The notes under the pieces are model-generated. The model ran no database searches. It was not told the origin of the DNA and was given only the letters and a program-made list of their open reading frames with translations. The translations under genes and the position numbers were made by a program. This document shows, piece after piece, positions 51,892-62,371 of a DNA stretch of 64,000 bases. Source of the DNA: Geobacter sp. AOG2 (GTDB taxonomy: Bacteria; Desulfobacterota; Desulfuromonadia; Geobacterales; Pseudopelobacteraceae); the NCBI RefSeq assembly GCF_019972295.1, contig NZ_BLJA01000001.1, positions 838,049 through 902,048 of the forward strand. The letters are read 5' to 3'. The first letter of the stretch is position 1. Every line of letters starts with the position of its first letter.

Positions 51892-51959
51892 AAAATACCG
51901 GGATGAAGATGTTATCCGGCTTCGGCCCCTCGTTCCACGGAGGTCCCAAAAGCATCGGA

Positions 51960-52110
51960 ATGGCAGGTTTCCTGGCTCGGGGATCGTTCCTTCGCCGCGC
52001 CTTCCCAGGTTTCCCCAGTGGCATGTTGCGGCGTCGGTCCCCCCTTACAGTTGCGGGACAGCGAGGGACTTGCACCCTCTTCCCTTTTAACCGCGCTGAT
52101 CGAGAGCGCG
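51960..52110 (-). promoter_or_regulatory. Cobalamin riboswitch upstream of cobU
   Basis: On the minus strand the stretch contains GGGTGCAAGTCCCTCGCTGTCCCGCAACTGTAAG-type core, GGGAAGGCGC, and the B12 box GAGCCAGGAAACCTGCC, in the usual order. With the downstream terminator it would switch off cobU-cobT and later genes when cobalamin is abundant. Confidence 0.95.
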
Positions 52111-52315
52111 GCACCAAACCGGTTGATAAACAGTTGCGCGTTTTGTACCAGACGCCAGGCCGATTGTCAAAACGGAAAGTGATGAAAATAATTGCCCTGA
52201 GCGGTTTGCTCTTGTATCTATAGGTATTCATTTGGTATTTAACCTGTGGTTGTTTGATATTCGCACGGTTTTCCGGCGGCATGACCGCCAGTTTGGAAAA
52301 TTTTTTTCACACCCC

Positions 52316-52344
52316 TTGATTTTTACCCACCTGTTGATTATATT
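52316..52344 (+). promoter_or_regulatory. Sigma-70-type promoter of groES-groEL
   Basis: TTGATT (52316-52321), a 17-base spacer and TATATT (52339-52344) precede a CIRCE element by seven bases. Confidence 0.8.
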
Positions 52345-52351
52345 TCTCACG

Positions 52352-52378
52352 TTAGCACTCGGTGGTTGTGAGTGCTAA
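52352..52378. promoter_or_regulatory. CIRCE operator (HrcA binding site)
   Basis: TTAGCACTC-N9-GAGTGCTAA is an exact match to the CIRCE consensus. It lies where transcription should start, so HrcA would repress groESL until heat shock. Confidence 0.97.
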
Positions 52379-52430
52379 TCTCGTCTGTGACTTTACACCA
52401 CCAACCGGTAATAGAAAGGAGAAGGACAAC

Positions 52431-52718
52431 ATGAGTTTGAGACCACTTCAGGACCGCATCCTCGTTAAGAGGGTCGAAGAGGAAACCAAAACGGCAGGGG
52501 GGCTCTTTATCCCTGAAACCGCCAAGGAAAAACCGCAGCGCGGCGAGATCGTGGCTGCCGGCAACGGCAAAAAGACCGAAGACGGCAAGGTGCTGCCTCT
52601 GGACGTGAAAGTGGGAGACAAGGTGCTGTTCGGCAAGTACTCGGGTACCGAGATCAAGGTGGACGGTGAAGAGTATTTGATTATGCGGGAAGACGACATC
52701 CTGGCCGTCGTAGAATAA
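52431..52718 (+). CDS. groES: Co-chaperonin GroES
   Basis: The 95-residue protein forms the heptameric lid of the chaperonin chamber. [42 protein letters not shown] is diagnostic, with the mobile loop at residues about 16-32 and [14 protein letters not shown] at the end. The ATG follows AGAAAGGAGAAGG. It is controlled by a CIRCE operator. Confidence 0.97.
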   Translation: MSLRPLQDRILVKRVEEETKTAGGLFIPETAKEKPQRGEIVAAGNGKKTEDGKVLPLDVKVGDKVLFGKYSGTEIKVDGEEYLIMREDDILAVVE

Positions 52719-52732
52719 ACGGCTTCGCCAAA

Positions 52733-52832
52733 GGTCCATCTGCGGCGTTGCGTTCGTCGCGGAACGTTCAACGTACCTCCGGTACGCCTCGCGCTCCGCT
52801 CCTCGCGCGCCTTGCATCTGGAGCCTTTTGCT
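52733..52832. repeat. REP-like repeat family D, copy 2, between groES and groEL
   Basis: Contains TCCATCTGCGGCGTTGCG, a GTACCTCCGGTACGCC hairpin, and GCCTTGCATCTGGAGCC. The same layout is at 46450-46540. It fills most of the 179-base gap between groES and groEL. Confidence 0.7.
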
Positions 52833-52894
52833 GTGCCGCGGGAAACTCGTTTCAATAAATCCAGAAACCACTATATATCAACATGGAGGAATAA

Positions 52895-54544
<1,650 letters not shown>

Positions 54545-54555
54545 CCGGGAAACGC

Positions 54556-54650
54556 CGCTAGCTCGGCGTTGCCTTCGTCAGTCATTCGTGCGGCGTAGCG
54601 CTGCTACGCCTCCTCGCTCTTCCTCGGCGCCTTGATCTGACGAAAAATCG
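54556..54650. repeat. REP-like repeat family D, degenerate copy 3
   Basis: GCTCGGCGTTGCCTTCGTC, a GCGTAGCGCTGCTACGCC hairpin and GCGCCTTGATCTGACG follow groEL by 12 bases and echo copies 1 and 2. Confidence 0.55.
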
Positions 54651-54672
54651 ACGTTCACGCAATTGTGTGGAG

Positions 54673-54707
54673 GAGGCCGGAGACATCATGTCTCCGGCCT
54701 TCTCGTT
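54673..54707 (+). terminator. Hairpin terminator downstream of groEL
   Basis: AGGCCGGAGAC and GTCTCCGGCCT form an 11-bp stem with a five-base loop, followed by TCTCGTTT. It follows the repeat after groEL. Confidence 0.7.
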
Positions 54708-54784
54708 TAAATCTGTTGCCTGGGGGGCGTTTACGTCATATTATGGCGTTGCTGGCAGACTTTGTGTGCTGAAAGGGGAAGGAC

Positions 54785-55102
54785 ATGGACCTGATCGGAA
54801 AAGCCCTGACCATGAGCGATCTGGTGGCGTATCAGGATGGCTCGGTGGTCAGCAAGACATTGATCGATAAGAAGATCGGGACGCTGACGCTGTTTTCCTT
54901 CGATGCCGGACAGGGGCTTTCCGAGCATACCGCCCCTTACGATGCCTTTGTGCAGGTCGTGGACGGCGAGGCGGAGGTGACCATCGAGGGGAGCGCCCAG
55001 ACCGTGGAAGCCGGGCAGATGATCATCATGCCGGCCAACAAGCCCCATGCGCTCAAGGCGGTGAAGCCGTTCAAGATGCTCTTGGTGATGATTCGCGCTT
55101 AG
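54785..55102 (+). CDS. Cupin-domain protein
   Basis: The 105-residue protein is one cupin barrel: GLSEHTAPYDAFVQVVDGEAEVTIEG (motif 1, with a single His) and MIIMPANKPHALKAVKPFKMLLVMI (motif 2). The metal residues are only partly conserved. The function is unknown. It begins about 80 bases after the groEL terminator. Confidence 0.88.
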   Translation: MDLIGKALTMSDLVAYQDGSVVSKTLIDKKIGTLTLFSFDAGQGLSEHTAPYDAFVQVVDGEAEVTIEGSAQTVEAGQMIIMPANKPHALKAVKPFKMLLVMIRA

Positions 55103-55212
55103 CAGGTTGTTGAAAAACAGCCTGTTCGAAAGATGATTTCCATCCGGAACCCCCGGATGGGAGGCGATTTGTTTTCGATGCTTTTTATGCACTGAGATGA
55201 AGGAGGTTCAAA

Positions 55213-56175
55213 TTGTCAGAAAAGACCGCAGTACTGCTGCTCCAGATGGGCGGGCCGGATTCCCTGGACGCCGTCGAACCGTTTCTGTGCAACCTGTTTT
55301 CGGACCGCGACATCATTCGTATCGGCCCGGCCTTCCTGCAACCGGTGATTGCCCGTTTTATTTCTCGCCGGCGCGCCCGCAAGGTGGTGGAGTATTACCG
55401 CCGGATGGGGGGCAAGTCTCCCCTGCGTGAACTGACCGAACAGCAGGGGGCCGAGTTGGAAAAGGTCCTGGGCGAGGGGTATCGTTGTTTCGTGGCCATG
55501 CGCTATTGGAAGCCGGACACGATCGAAGCTCTGGCCGCCATCAAACGCGAAGGCATCAGCCGGATCGTGGCATTGTCGCTCTACCCCCACTATTCGCGAG
55601 CCACCAGCGGTTCCAGTTTCAACGAATTGGAGCGGGTGCTGGCCCAGGCAAAGGTGCGTTTCGATCTGGCGTATATCCGTCAGTTCTTCGACCATCCCGG
55701 CTATATTGCAGCTCTGGTGGAGAAGATCGAGCAGGGGTTGGCCGGATTTGCCGACCGAAGCACCGTTCAACTGGTTTTTTCAGCCCACGGCCTGCCCCAA
55801 TCGTTCATCGACTCCGGCGACCCGTACCTGGACCACATCCAGGCTACGGTGCGGCTGGTGATGGAGCATTTCGGCGGCGTTTCCCACCATCTGGCCTTCC
55901 AGTCCCGGGCCGGCCCGGTCAAGTGGCTGGAGCCTTCCACCGAAGGGAAGATCGCCGAACTGGCGGCGGCAGGCTGCAAGGACATGTTGATGGTGCCGCT
56001 TTCGTTCGTGTCCGACCACATCGAGACCCTCTACGAGATCGATATCCAGTACCGGGAAGAAGCCGAAAAACTGGGCATTACAAACTTCAGGCGGAGCGAG
56101 TCCCTGAACAGCTCGCCCACCTTTATCGCCTGTCTGGCCGATCTGGTGTCCCGCACGGTCAACTCCCGCGACTGA
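55213..56175 (+). CDS. hemH: Ferrochelatase
   Basis: The 320-residue enzyme inserts Fe2+ into a porphyrin. It has [19 protein letters not shown], the signature [22 protein letters not shown] with the catalytic His, and [18 protein letters not shown] with the conserved Glu. The start is a TTG at 55213, shown by AGGAGG 6 bases upstream and the family N-terminus. It is downstream of a cupin gene but separated by a repeat; a Cys-rich secreted protein follows. Confidence 0.95.
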   Translation: MSEKTAVLLLQMGGPDSLDAVEPFLCNLFSDRDIIRIGPAFLQPVIARFISRRRARKVVEYYRRMGGKSPLRELTEQQGAELEKVLGEGYRCFVAMRYWKPDTIEALAAIKREGISRIVALSLYPHYSRATSGSSFNELERVLAQAKVRFDLAYIRQFFDHPGYIAALVEKIEQGLAGFADRSTVQLVFSAHGLPQSFIDSGDPYLDHIQATVRLVMEHFGGVSHHLAFQSRAGPVKWLEPSTEGKIAELAAAGCKDMLMVPLSFVSDHIETLYEIDIQYREEAEKLGITNFRRSESLNSSPTFIACLADLVSRTVNSRD

Positions 56176-56268
56176 CCGCACGGACACAATACCTGTTTTT
56201 CCGATGATCTTATGTTCGACGCAGAACGTTGCACACAAAAAGAATGACCATTTTCAGGAGGTAGGTGT

Positions 56269-56682
56269 ATGAAGGCATCTGTTTCAACCGTGGTGGCCCT
56301 GATGTTGACCCTGGCCGTTGCCGGCACGGCCCTGGCCGGCATGAACGGCGGCTGTGCGAAGTGCCCCCAGAGCGCCGGTCAGTCCGACCAGTTGAGAAAG
56401 TTTCAGCAGGATACCCTGGACCTGCGCCAGGAGATGATGAACAAGCGTTTCGATCTGCAGCGCGAAAACCTGAAGGGCATGCCGGATGCAGTCAAGGTGG
56501 CGGCTTTGCAGGCCGATATCACCGCGATCCAGGCTAAAATCGTCGCCATCCGAGCCCAGAGCGGCCTCCCCCAGAGCGGAAAACTCGACGGCGAGTGTGC
56601 CGTAATGGGTATGGGATGCAACAAGGCTATGAATCCGGGTTGTGCCGGTCAGCCGTGCCCGAACCGGCCCTGCGGGAAATAG
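56269..56682 (+). CDS. Secreted Cys-rich Spy-like protein
   Basis: The 137-residue protein has a signal peptide (to ALAG about residue 23), an amphipathic helical middle (LDLRQEMMNKRFDLQRENLKGMPDAVKVAALQADI) like Spy/CpxP or zinc-responsive ZraP proteins, and a C-terminus with seven cysteines (GECAVMGMGCNKAMNPGCAGQPCPNRPC). A metal-binding or periplasmic chaperone role is likely. It follows hemH by 93 bases. Confidence 0.78.
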   Translation: MKASVSTVVALMLTLAVAGTALAGMNGGCAKCPQSAGQSDQLRKFQQDTLDLRQEMMNKRFDLQRENLKGMPDAVKVAALQADITAIQAKIVAIRAQSGLPQSGKLDGECAVMGMGCNKAMNPGCAGQPCPNRPCGK

Positions 56683-56766
56683 GCTGGCCCTGGTAGGGTG
56701 CGTAAGGGGCCTTGCCCTCCCGCGCCGGGAATAATCGTTAACCTCATTATGTGAAGGAGAACCGCA

Positions 56767-57339
56767 ATGCTCAGAAAATTGGTAATTGCTCTTATGGCTG
56801 TTTTCATGCTGTCAGGTGTCGCCTGCGCCGGAGGCAAGGCAAAGAACCCGGTCGTCCTGATGGAGACCAGTCAGGGGGCCATAAAGATCGAGTTGTTCGA
56901 AAAAGAGGCGCCTATCAGCGTCAAGAACTTCCTCGGCTACGTCAATAAAGGATTCTACAACGGTACGATCTTCCATCGCATCATAAACGGCTTCATGATC
57001 CAGGGGGGCGGTTTTACTACCGATTTCGTCCAGAAAGCAACCGCCGCGCCCATTAAAAACGAGGCCGCCAACGGCCTGAAAAACGACCGCGGCACCATCG
57101 CCATGGCCCGCACCGGCATGCCGGACAGCGCCACGGCGCAATTCTTCATCAACGTAGTGAACAACAATATGCTGAACCGTCCCAACCCGGACGGCTTCGG
57201 CTATGCAGTCTTCGGTAAGGTCATCGCGGGCATGGATGTGGTCGACAAGATAAAAGCGGTCAAAACCGGCGTCTACCACGGTATGGGGGATGTGCCCGAG
57301 CAGCAGGTAGTGATCAAGTCCGTGAAGGTGCTGAAATAA
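56767..57339 (+). CDS. Secreted cyclophilin-type peptidyl-prolyl isomerase
   Basis: The 190-residue PPIase has a signal peptide (to ACAG about residue 22) and the cyclophilin core: NFLGYVNKGFYNGTIFHRIINGFMIQGGG, MARTGMPDSATAQFFINV and FGYAVFGKVIAGMDVVDKI. It helps fold exported proteins in the periplasm. The gene is flanked by a short GTTGTT repeat after its stop. Confidence 0.94.
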   Translation: MLRKLVIALMAVFMLSGVACAGGKAKNPVVLMETSQGAIKIELFEKEAPISVKNFLGYVNKGFYNGTIFHRIINGFMIQGGGFTTDFVQKATAAPIKNEAANGLKNDRGTIAMARTGMPDSATAQFFINVVNNNMLNRPNPDGFGYAVFGKVIAGMDVVDKIKAVKTGVYHGMGDVPEQQVVIKSVKVLK

Positions 57340-57380
57340 CAGGTTGTTGTAGGGTTTGGGGGCGAAAAAGGGGGGGCGAT

Positions 57381-58829
57381 ATGGCGGTCCGCTGGATGCG
57401 CACGATGACGATGGCAATGGCGCTGGTCGCAGCGATGGTTTCCCATCTGTGGGGCGCGGGCGGCGAGGGGACGGTGACCACCTCGACCGTTGCCGAACAG
57501 ACCGGGGTGGCGGTGACCATCTACAATTCCAACCTCGGCCTGGTCAAGGACCTGCGCACGTTACACCTGCCCAGGGGGCGCAGCCAACTGCGTTTCATGG
57601 ACGTGGCCACGGCCATCATACCGGCCAGTGTCTCTATCCGTTCCCTTTCGGATGCGGCCGGCCTGAACGTCCTGGAGCAGAACTATGAGTATGACCTGCT
57701 CAGCCCGCAGAAACTTATGGACAAGTATGTGGGCAAAGAGGTCAAACTCTACCAGAAAAACCCCTACAGCGAGCGGGAAGAGGTAACGACCGCCACGCTC
57801 CTCTCCAATAATAACGGTCCGGTCTTCAGGATCGGCAACGAGATCACCTTCGGCCATCCGGGGCGGGTCATCTTCCCCGAACTGCCCGGGAGCCTGATCG
57901 CCAGCCCGACCCTGGTGTGGCTCCTGGAGAACGGCCGTGAAAAACCGCACGCCGTGGAGGCCGCCTACCTGACAGGCGGCATCGGTTGGCACGCCGACTA
58001 CGTCCTGACCCTCAACGAGCGGGACGACGCGGCCGACCTGGGAGGGTGGGTCACCATTACCAACAACAGCGGGGCTACCTATCGAGATGCCGCCGTCAAA
58101 CTGGTGGCCGGGGATGTGAACCGGGTCCGCGACGAGGCGCAGCCACGCTTGCGGGGTAAGGTCATGCTCGCGGAGGCTGCCGCCCCGGCTCCTCAGTTCC
58201 GGGAGGAGGGGCTTTTGGAGTACCACATGTACACGCTCCAGCACCCTTCCACCATCAAGGACAACCAGTCCAAGCAGATCAGTCTGCTCTCGGCCGCCGG
58301 CATACCGGTGCGCAAGGAACTGCTCCTGTCCGGGGCCTCTTATTACTATCAGGAGGCCTACAGCGGCGACATCGCCAAAAAACAGAAAATCGGCGTGTAT
58401 ATCGAGCTGGAGAACCGGGAGAAGAATCACCTGGGGATGCCGCTTCCCCGGGGAACCGTGCGGGTCTACAAAAAGGACGGCGACAAGTCGCTCCAGTTTG
58501 TGGGCGAGGACGCCATCGATCACACCCCAAGGGACGAAAAGGTGCGCATCAAACTGGGGGAGGCCTTCGATGTGGTGGCCGACAAGCGGCAGACCGATTG
58601 GAAAAAGCGGGCAAACGACAGCTATGAGGCGGCCTACGAAATTTCGATCCGTAACCATAAAAAGGAAGCGGTCGTGGTGCGGGTGACGGAACCGGTCCCC
58701 GGCGATTGGCAGGTGCTTGATTCCAGCCACGACTACGTCAAGGCCGATTCCGGCACACTGGAGTACAAGATACCGGTAGCGGCGGACGGCGAGGCGAAGC
58801 TGACCTACCGGGTGTTGATGCGGTACTGA
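57381..58829 (+). CDS. DUF4139-like secreted protein
   Basis: The 482-residue protein has a signal peptide (to LWGA about residue 26), a beta-rich N-terminal half (VAVTIYNSNLGLVKDLRTLHLPRG) and a DUF4139-type C-terminal half (EAAYLTGGIGWHADYVLTLNERDDAADLGGWVTITNNSGATYRDAAVKLVAGDV). The GIGWxADY motif is typical. It is likely a periplasmic or outer-membrane protein of unknown function. Confidence 0.87.
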   Translation: MAVRWMRTMTMAMALVAAMVSHLWGAGGEGTVTTSTVAEQTGVAVTIYNSNLGLVKDLRTLHLPRGRSQLRFMDVATAIIPASVSIRSLSDAAGLNVLEQNYEYDLLSPQKLMDKYVGKEVKLYQKNPYSEREEVTTATLLSNNNGPVFRIGNEITFGHPGRVIFPELPGSLIASPTLVWLLENGREKPHAVEAAYLTGGIGWHADYVLTLNERDDAADLGGWVTITNNSGATYRDAAVKLVAGDVNRVRDEAQPRLRGKVMLAEAAAPAPQFREEGLLEYHMYTLQHPSTIKDNQSKQISLLSAAGIPVRKELLLSGASYYYQEAYSGDIAKKQKIGVYIELENREKNHLGMPLPRGTVRVYKKDGDKSLQFVGEDAIDHTPRDEKVRIKLGEAFDVVADKRQTDWKKRANDSYEAAYEISIRNHKKEAVVVRVTEPVPGDWQVLDSSHDYVKADSGTLEYKIPVAADGEAKLTYRVLMRY

Positions 58830-58836
58830 ACCGGCC

Positions 58837-59562
58837 GTGGACGGATTTCTCACCGCGATCCTCAACGTCCTTTTCCCGCCGCTCTGCCATATCTGCCGGG
58901 CGTTCATCCCCGATGCCGGCCCCTTGCACATCTGCCCGGAGTGCCGGGACCGGATGCCCGCTCCGGCGCATCCGCTTTGCCCGGTGTGCGGCATCCCCTT
59001 TCCGGGGGCGGGCGATGACCATGTGTGCGGCGCATGCCTGCAGTCAAAGCCCGATTTTGGTGCCGCCCGGTCGGCCCTGATCTACGAGGGGCACTGCCGT
59101 GAGCTGGTCCACGCCTTCAAGTACCGCTATAAAACCCATCTGCGCCGTCCTCTGGCGCTGCTGGCGGCCGGCTCTCTGCGGGATTTCGTCGCCGCCTGCG
59201 CCCCGGAACTGATGGTACCGGTGCCGCTGCATATCCGTCGGCTCAGGGAGCGTGGCTTCAATCAGGCGGTGTTGTTGGGCGAGATCTGGGCGCGCGAATG
59301 GAAGCTGCCCCTGGAACGTGGCGCGATGCGGCGCATCCGGTGGACGGAACCCCAGATCAACCTGACGGCGGCAGAGCGGCGCGACAATGTCAAGGGGGCC
59401 TTTGACGTCAGGGATGCCGATGCCGTGAAGGGCCGGCGCGTGTTGCTGGTGGATGATGTCTATACCACCGGCAGTACCGTCAGGGAGTGCGCCAGAGTGC
59501 TCAAGGCGGCCGGTGCCCGCGAGGTATCGGTTGTGACGGTCGCCCGGGCCGTGGAAAGTTGA
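58837..59562 (+). CDS. ComF family phosphoribosyltransferase-like protein
   Basis: The 241-residue protein has an N-terminal double zinc finger (CHICRAF, CPECRDR, CPVCGIPF, CGACLQ), and a phosphoribosyltransferase-like fold with the PRPP motif VLLVDDVYTTGSTVRECARVLK near its C-terminus. ComF assists DNA uptake in naturally competent bacteria; many non-competent species also carry it. The start is a GTG at 58837, 8 bases after the DUF4139 gene. Confidence 0.92.
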   Translation: MDGFLTAILNVLFPPLCHICRAFIPDAGPLHICPECRDRMPAPAHPLCPVCGIPFPGAGDDHVCGACLQSKPDFGAARSALIYEGHCRELVHAFKYRYKTHLRRPLALLAAGSLRDFVAACAPELMVPVPLHIRRLRERGFNQAVLLGEIWAREWKLPLERGAMRRIRWTEPQINLTAAERRDNVKGAFDVRDADAVKGRRVLLVDDVYTTGSTVRECARVLKAAGAREVSVVTVARAVES

Positions 59563-59706
59563 GTCGGAACCTGTCCGGGAACCGTGGGAAATCAGCATGG
59601 TTTCATGTGGAATTCCTGAATCGTTGCGGTTAGTTTTGTTGACGGATGCGGTGTATTTTTGCTATAGATGGTGCTGCGCAATGAGGTAATCGCCTGGGAG
59701 GAACTA

Positions 59707-60183
59707 ATGCGTCTGTCAACGAAAAGTCGGTACGGGCTGAGGGCTCTTTTCGATATTGCTTACAATTGTGGCAATATGCCGGCCCAGATTCAGGATATCT
59801 CCCGCCGTCAGCAGATATCGCCCCGCTATCTGGAGCAGATCTTCCAGAACCTCAAGCGGGCCGGCATATTGAAGAGCAAGCGTGGGCCGCAGGGGGGCTA
59901 CTGCCTGGCCAAAAAGCCGGAAGAAATTACGGTTCTGGATGTCCTGTGCGCCACCGAACAGGATGTGCTCCTGGTGGATTGCACCGGGGCGACGCCGAAA
60001 AAACGCAAACGCAAGACCGACTGCCCTTTTGAAGGGCAGTGCGTGACCCAAACGGTCTGGGAAGAGGCCACGGGCATGCTCAACACGCTGTTCTCCGGCA
60101 TAACCCTCCAGACGCTGTGCCAGCGCGGCCTGGATATGGGGATCAAGAAGGAGCAGGACCACCGCTTCATGTACTACATTTAG
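59707..60183 (+). CDS. Rrf2 family transcriptional regulator (CymR/IscR-like)
   Basis: The 158-residue protein opens [20 protein letters not shown] and contains [39 protein letters not shown], the Rrf2 winged helix. Cysteines at about 91, 105 and 111 ([16 protein letters not shown]) are placed like the three Fe-S ligands of IscR, with a longer insert. The ATG at 59707 follows GGGAGGAAC. cysK comes next, which suggests it regulates cysteine synthesis, as CymR does. Confidence 0.93.
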   Translation: MRLSTKSRYGLRALFDIAYNCGNMPAQIQDISRRQQISPRYLEQIFQNLKRAGILKSKRGPQGGYCLAKKPEEITVLDVLCATEQDVLLVDCTGATPKKRKRKTDCPFEGQCVTQTVWEEATGMLNTLFSGITLQTLCQRGLDMGIKKEQDHRFMYYI

Positions 60184-60236
60184 CTGGCTGTTTTTCAACA
60201 ACCCGTGCAGACCAACAACCTTCTGGGGACAACATT

Positions 60237-61160
60237 ATGCCCATCTCAATCAGCACGAGTGCTATCGAACAGATCGGCGCCACGCCCTTGGTCAAGCTTT
60301 CCGGAGTGACACCGGCGCGGTCGGCCGCGATCTATGCCAAGGTCGAATCCTTCAACCCCGGCGGCAGCATCAAGGACCGCATCGCCCTGGCGATGATCGA
60401 GAGGGCCGAGCAGGATGGCTGCATCAAGCCGGGTGCGACGATCGTCGAGCCGACCAGCGGCAATACCGGCATCGGTCTGGCACTGGTCTGCGCGGTACGG
60501 GGGTACCGGCTGGTACTGACCATGCCCGAGTCCATGAGCCTGGAGCGGCGGCGCCTTTTGACGGCTTATGGGGCCGAACTGGTGCTGACACCGGCTTCAC
60601 AGGGTATGAAGGGCGCGGTTCAGAAGGCCGAGGAACTGGCCGCCGAAAATGGCTGGCTCCTGCCGCAGCAGTTCAACAATCCCGCCAATCCGGAGGCGCA
60701 CCGCCGTACGACAGGTCCTGAGATCATCGCCGCCATGAAGGGACTGACCATTGACGGTTTTGTGGCCGGGGTCGGCACGGGCGGCACCATCACCGGCACC
60801 GGAGAGGTACTCCGCCGGCACAATCCGGCGATCCACATCGCCGCCGTCGAGCCGGCCGGGTCGCCCGTCCTGTCCGGCGGCTTGGCGGGTCCCCACAAGA
60901 TCCAGGGGATCGGCGCCGGTTTTATCCCCGAGGTTCTCAATACCTCAATCTATCAGGAGGTTGTCGCCGTGTCGGATGCGGATGCCTTCAGCGCCGCCCG
61001 AACCCTGGTGGCCAAGCAGGGGCTTCTGTGCGGGATCTCGAGCGGCGCGGCGTTGGTCGGTGCGTTGCAGGTGGCCCAAAAACTGGGCGAGGGCAAGAAC
61101 GTGGTAGTGATCCTGCCGGATACGGGGGAACGCTACCTCTCCATGGATGTATTCGATTAA
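60237..61160 (+). CDS. cysK: Cysteine synthase A
   Basis: The 307-residue PLP enzyme makes cysteine from O-acetylserine and sulfide. It has [24 protein letters not shown] with the PLP Lys, [15 protein letters not shown], and [16 protein letters not shown]. The start ATG at 60237 fits the family N-terminus. A GTTGTT-type repeat lies between the Rrf2 stop and this start. Confidence 0.95.
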   Translation: MPISISTSAIEQIGATPLVKLSGVTPARSAAIYAKVESFNPGGSIKDRIALAMIERAEQDGCIKPGATIVEPTSGNTGIGLALVCAVRGYRLVLTMPESMSLERRRLLTAYGAELVLTPASQGMKGAVQKAEELAAENGWLLPQQFNNPANPEAHRRTTGPEIIAAMKGLTIDGFVAGVGTGGTITGTGEVLRRHNPAIHIAAVEPAGSPVLSGGLAGPHKIQGIGAGFIPEVLNTSIYQEVVAVSDADAFSAARTLVAKQGLLCGISSGAALVGALQVAQKLGEGKNVVVILPDTGERYLSMDVFD

Positions 61161-61244
61161 CAGGCTGTTGAGGTGATCTGCTGCGGGCCGTTCTGCGGTG
61201 CTGCCGTCGCCTCAGGTTGAAAACACGACACCGGTCCGGCAAAA

Positions 61245-61276
61245 GAAAAAGCCCTTTCCGCTGACGGAAAGGGCTC
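61245..61276 (-). terminator. Rho-independent terminator downstream of the GNAT gene
   Basis: On the minus strand AGCCCTTTCCG and CGGAAAGGGCT form an 11-bp stem followed by TTTTTC. It lies 27 bases past the stop of the minus-strand gene. Confidence 0.85.
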
Positions 61277-61302
61277 GCAAACAAACAGGCGGAAAAGTAA
61301 TT

Positions 61303-61755
61303 TCAGTTCAGATCCAGGATCATGGCGTTTTCATCGCAGTCCGGGAACTTGACGCACTTGATGCAGTCCCCCCACACCTTCTGGGGCAGTTCGGACTTGT
61401 CCACCAGCCGGAACCCCAGCTTTGCGAAAAAATCGGGTTTGTAGGTCAGGCAAAAAATACGTTTGAGGCCGATCTGACGGGCTTCGGTAATGCATGCCTT
61501 CACCAGTTGACTGCCGATACCCTTGCGGCCGGCCTGCTCGTCCACCGCGACGGAGCGCACTTCGGCCAGATCATCCCAGACGATATGAAGGGCGGCCGTC
61601 CCCAAAAGCGCCCCGTCATCCTCAAAGACGTAAAAGTCGCGTAACGATTCATACAACTCCGACAGGGAGCGGGAGAGCATCTCCCCCTGGCTGGCGTACT
61701 TCATCAACAATTTCTGGATTTCCTTGACGTCGCTTATCTGTGCCTTCCGGATCAT
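61303..61755 (-). CDS. GNAT N-acetyltransferase (short ArgA-like)
   Basis: The 150-residue protein has a GNAT fold: AQISDVKEIQKLLMKYA, EVRSVAVDEQAGRKGIGSQLVKACITEA (acetyl-CoA loop with the RxGxG-like pattern) and FCLTYKPDFFAKLGFRLVDKSELPQKVWGDCIKCVKFPDC. The ending, with CxxC-like cysteines, matches the short N-acetylglutamate synthase-like family. The specific substrate is not proven. Confidence 0.85.
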   Translation of the reverse strand: MIRKAQISDVKEIQKLLMKYASQGEMLSRSLSELYESLRDFYVFEDDGALLGTAALHIVWDDLAEVRSVAVDEQAGRKGIGSQLVKACITEARQIGLKRIFCLTYKPDFFAKLGFRLVDKSELPQKVWGDCIKCVKFPDCDENAMILDLN

Positions 61756-61766
61756 TCCTTTGCCTC

Positions 61767-62252
61767 CTAGTATATCCCCACCCGTACCATCGCCGGTTTC
61801 AGTACCCTCACCAGTTCCGACGGCGCCATGCCCACCAGGTAACCGCGCTTCCCGCCATTGATATAGATCTTTTCCAGCGCGGCAACGGTTTCCTCCAGGT
61901 ACACCGGCATCGGCCTGCGCGTACCGAAAGGCGAGGTGCCGCCCACCTGGTAGCCACTGTGTTTTTGGGCCGTTTCCGGCGTACAGGGGGTGATCTGCTT
62001 GACGCCGACGATGCGGGCCAGTTCCTTGGTCGAAACCTGCAGGTCGCCGTGCATCAGGATGACGAGCGGTTTCCTGGTTTCATCCTCCATGATCAGGGTC
62101 TTGATCACGCAGTGCTCGTCAAGCCCCAACTCCCGGGCGGAGACGGCCGTGCCCCCTTTTTCCTCGTACGCATAGAGGTGGTCGGTGAATTCGACCTTTT
62201 CGGCCCGCAATTGGCGGATGGCAGGGGTTATGGGTGTTTTTTCCTTTGCCAT
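61767..62252 (-). CDS. Aminoacyl-tRNA deacylase YbaK/EbsC type
   Basis: The 161-residue protein has PAIRQLRAEKVEFTDHLYAYEE at the start, VIKTLIMEDETRKPLVILMHGDLQVSTKELARIVG and GYQVGGTSPFGTRRPMPVYLEE, signatures of YbaK, which hydrolyses Cys-tRNA(Pro) and other mischarged tRNAs. ATG 62252 is preferred over 62258 and a GTG at 62276 on spacing from AAGG. It is 11 bases upstream of the GNAT gene. Confidence 0.9.
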   Translation of the reverse strand: MAKEKTPITPAIRQLRAEKVEFTDHLYAYEEKGGTAVSARELGLDEHCVIKTLIMEDETRKPLVILMHGDLQVSTKELARIVGVKQITPCTPETAQKHSGYQVGGTSPFGTRRPMPVYLEETVAALEKIYINGGKRGYLVGMAPSELVRVLKPAMVRVGIY

Positions 62253-62270
62253 TTTCATAAACCTTGAATC

Positions 62271-62361
62271 TGCCACAGAGACACGGAGACACAGAGAAAA
62301 CCGGAAGAGTTTTGGTTTCTCGTCTGTCAGCCGTTCTCCGTGTCTCTGTGTCTCCGTGGCA
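62271..62361. repeat. CACAGAG-type inverted repeat between ybaK and hypE genes
   Basis: The arms TGCCACAGAGACACGGAGAC.. and ..GTCTCTGTGTCTCCGTGGCA are inverted around about 35 bases. Same family as 47178-47318. Confidence 0.75.
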
Positions 62362-62371
62362 GGTGCTGAAT

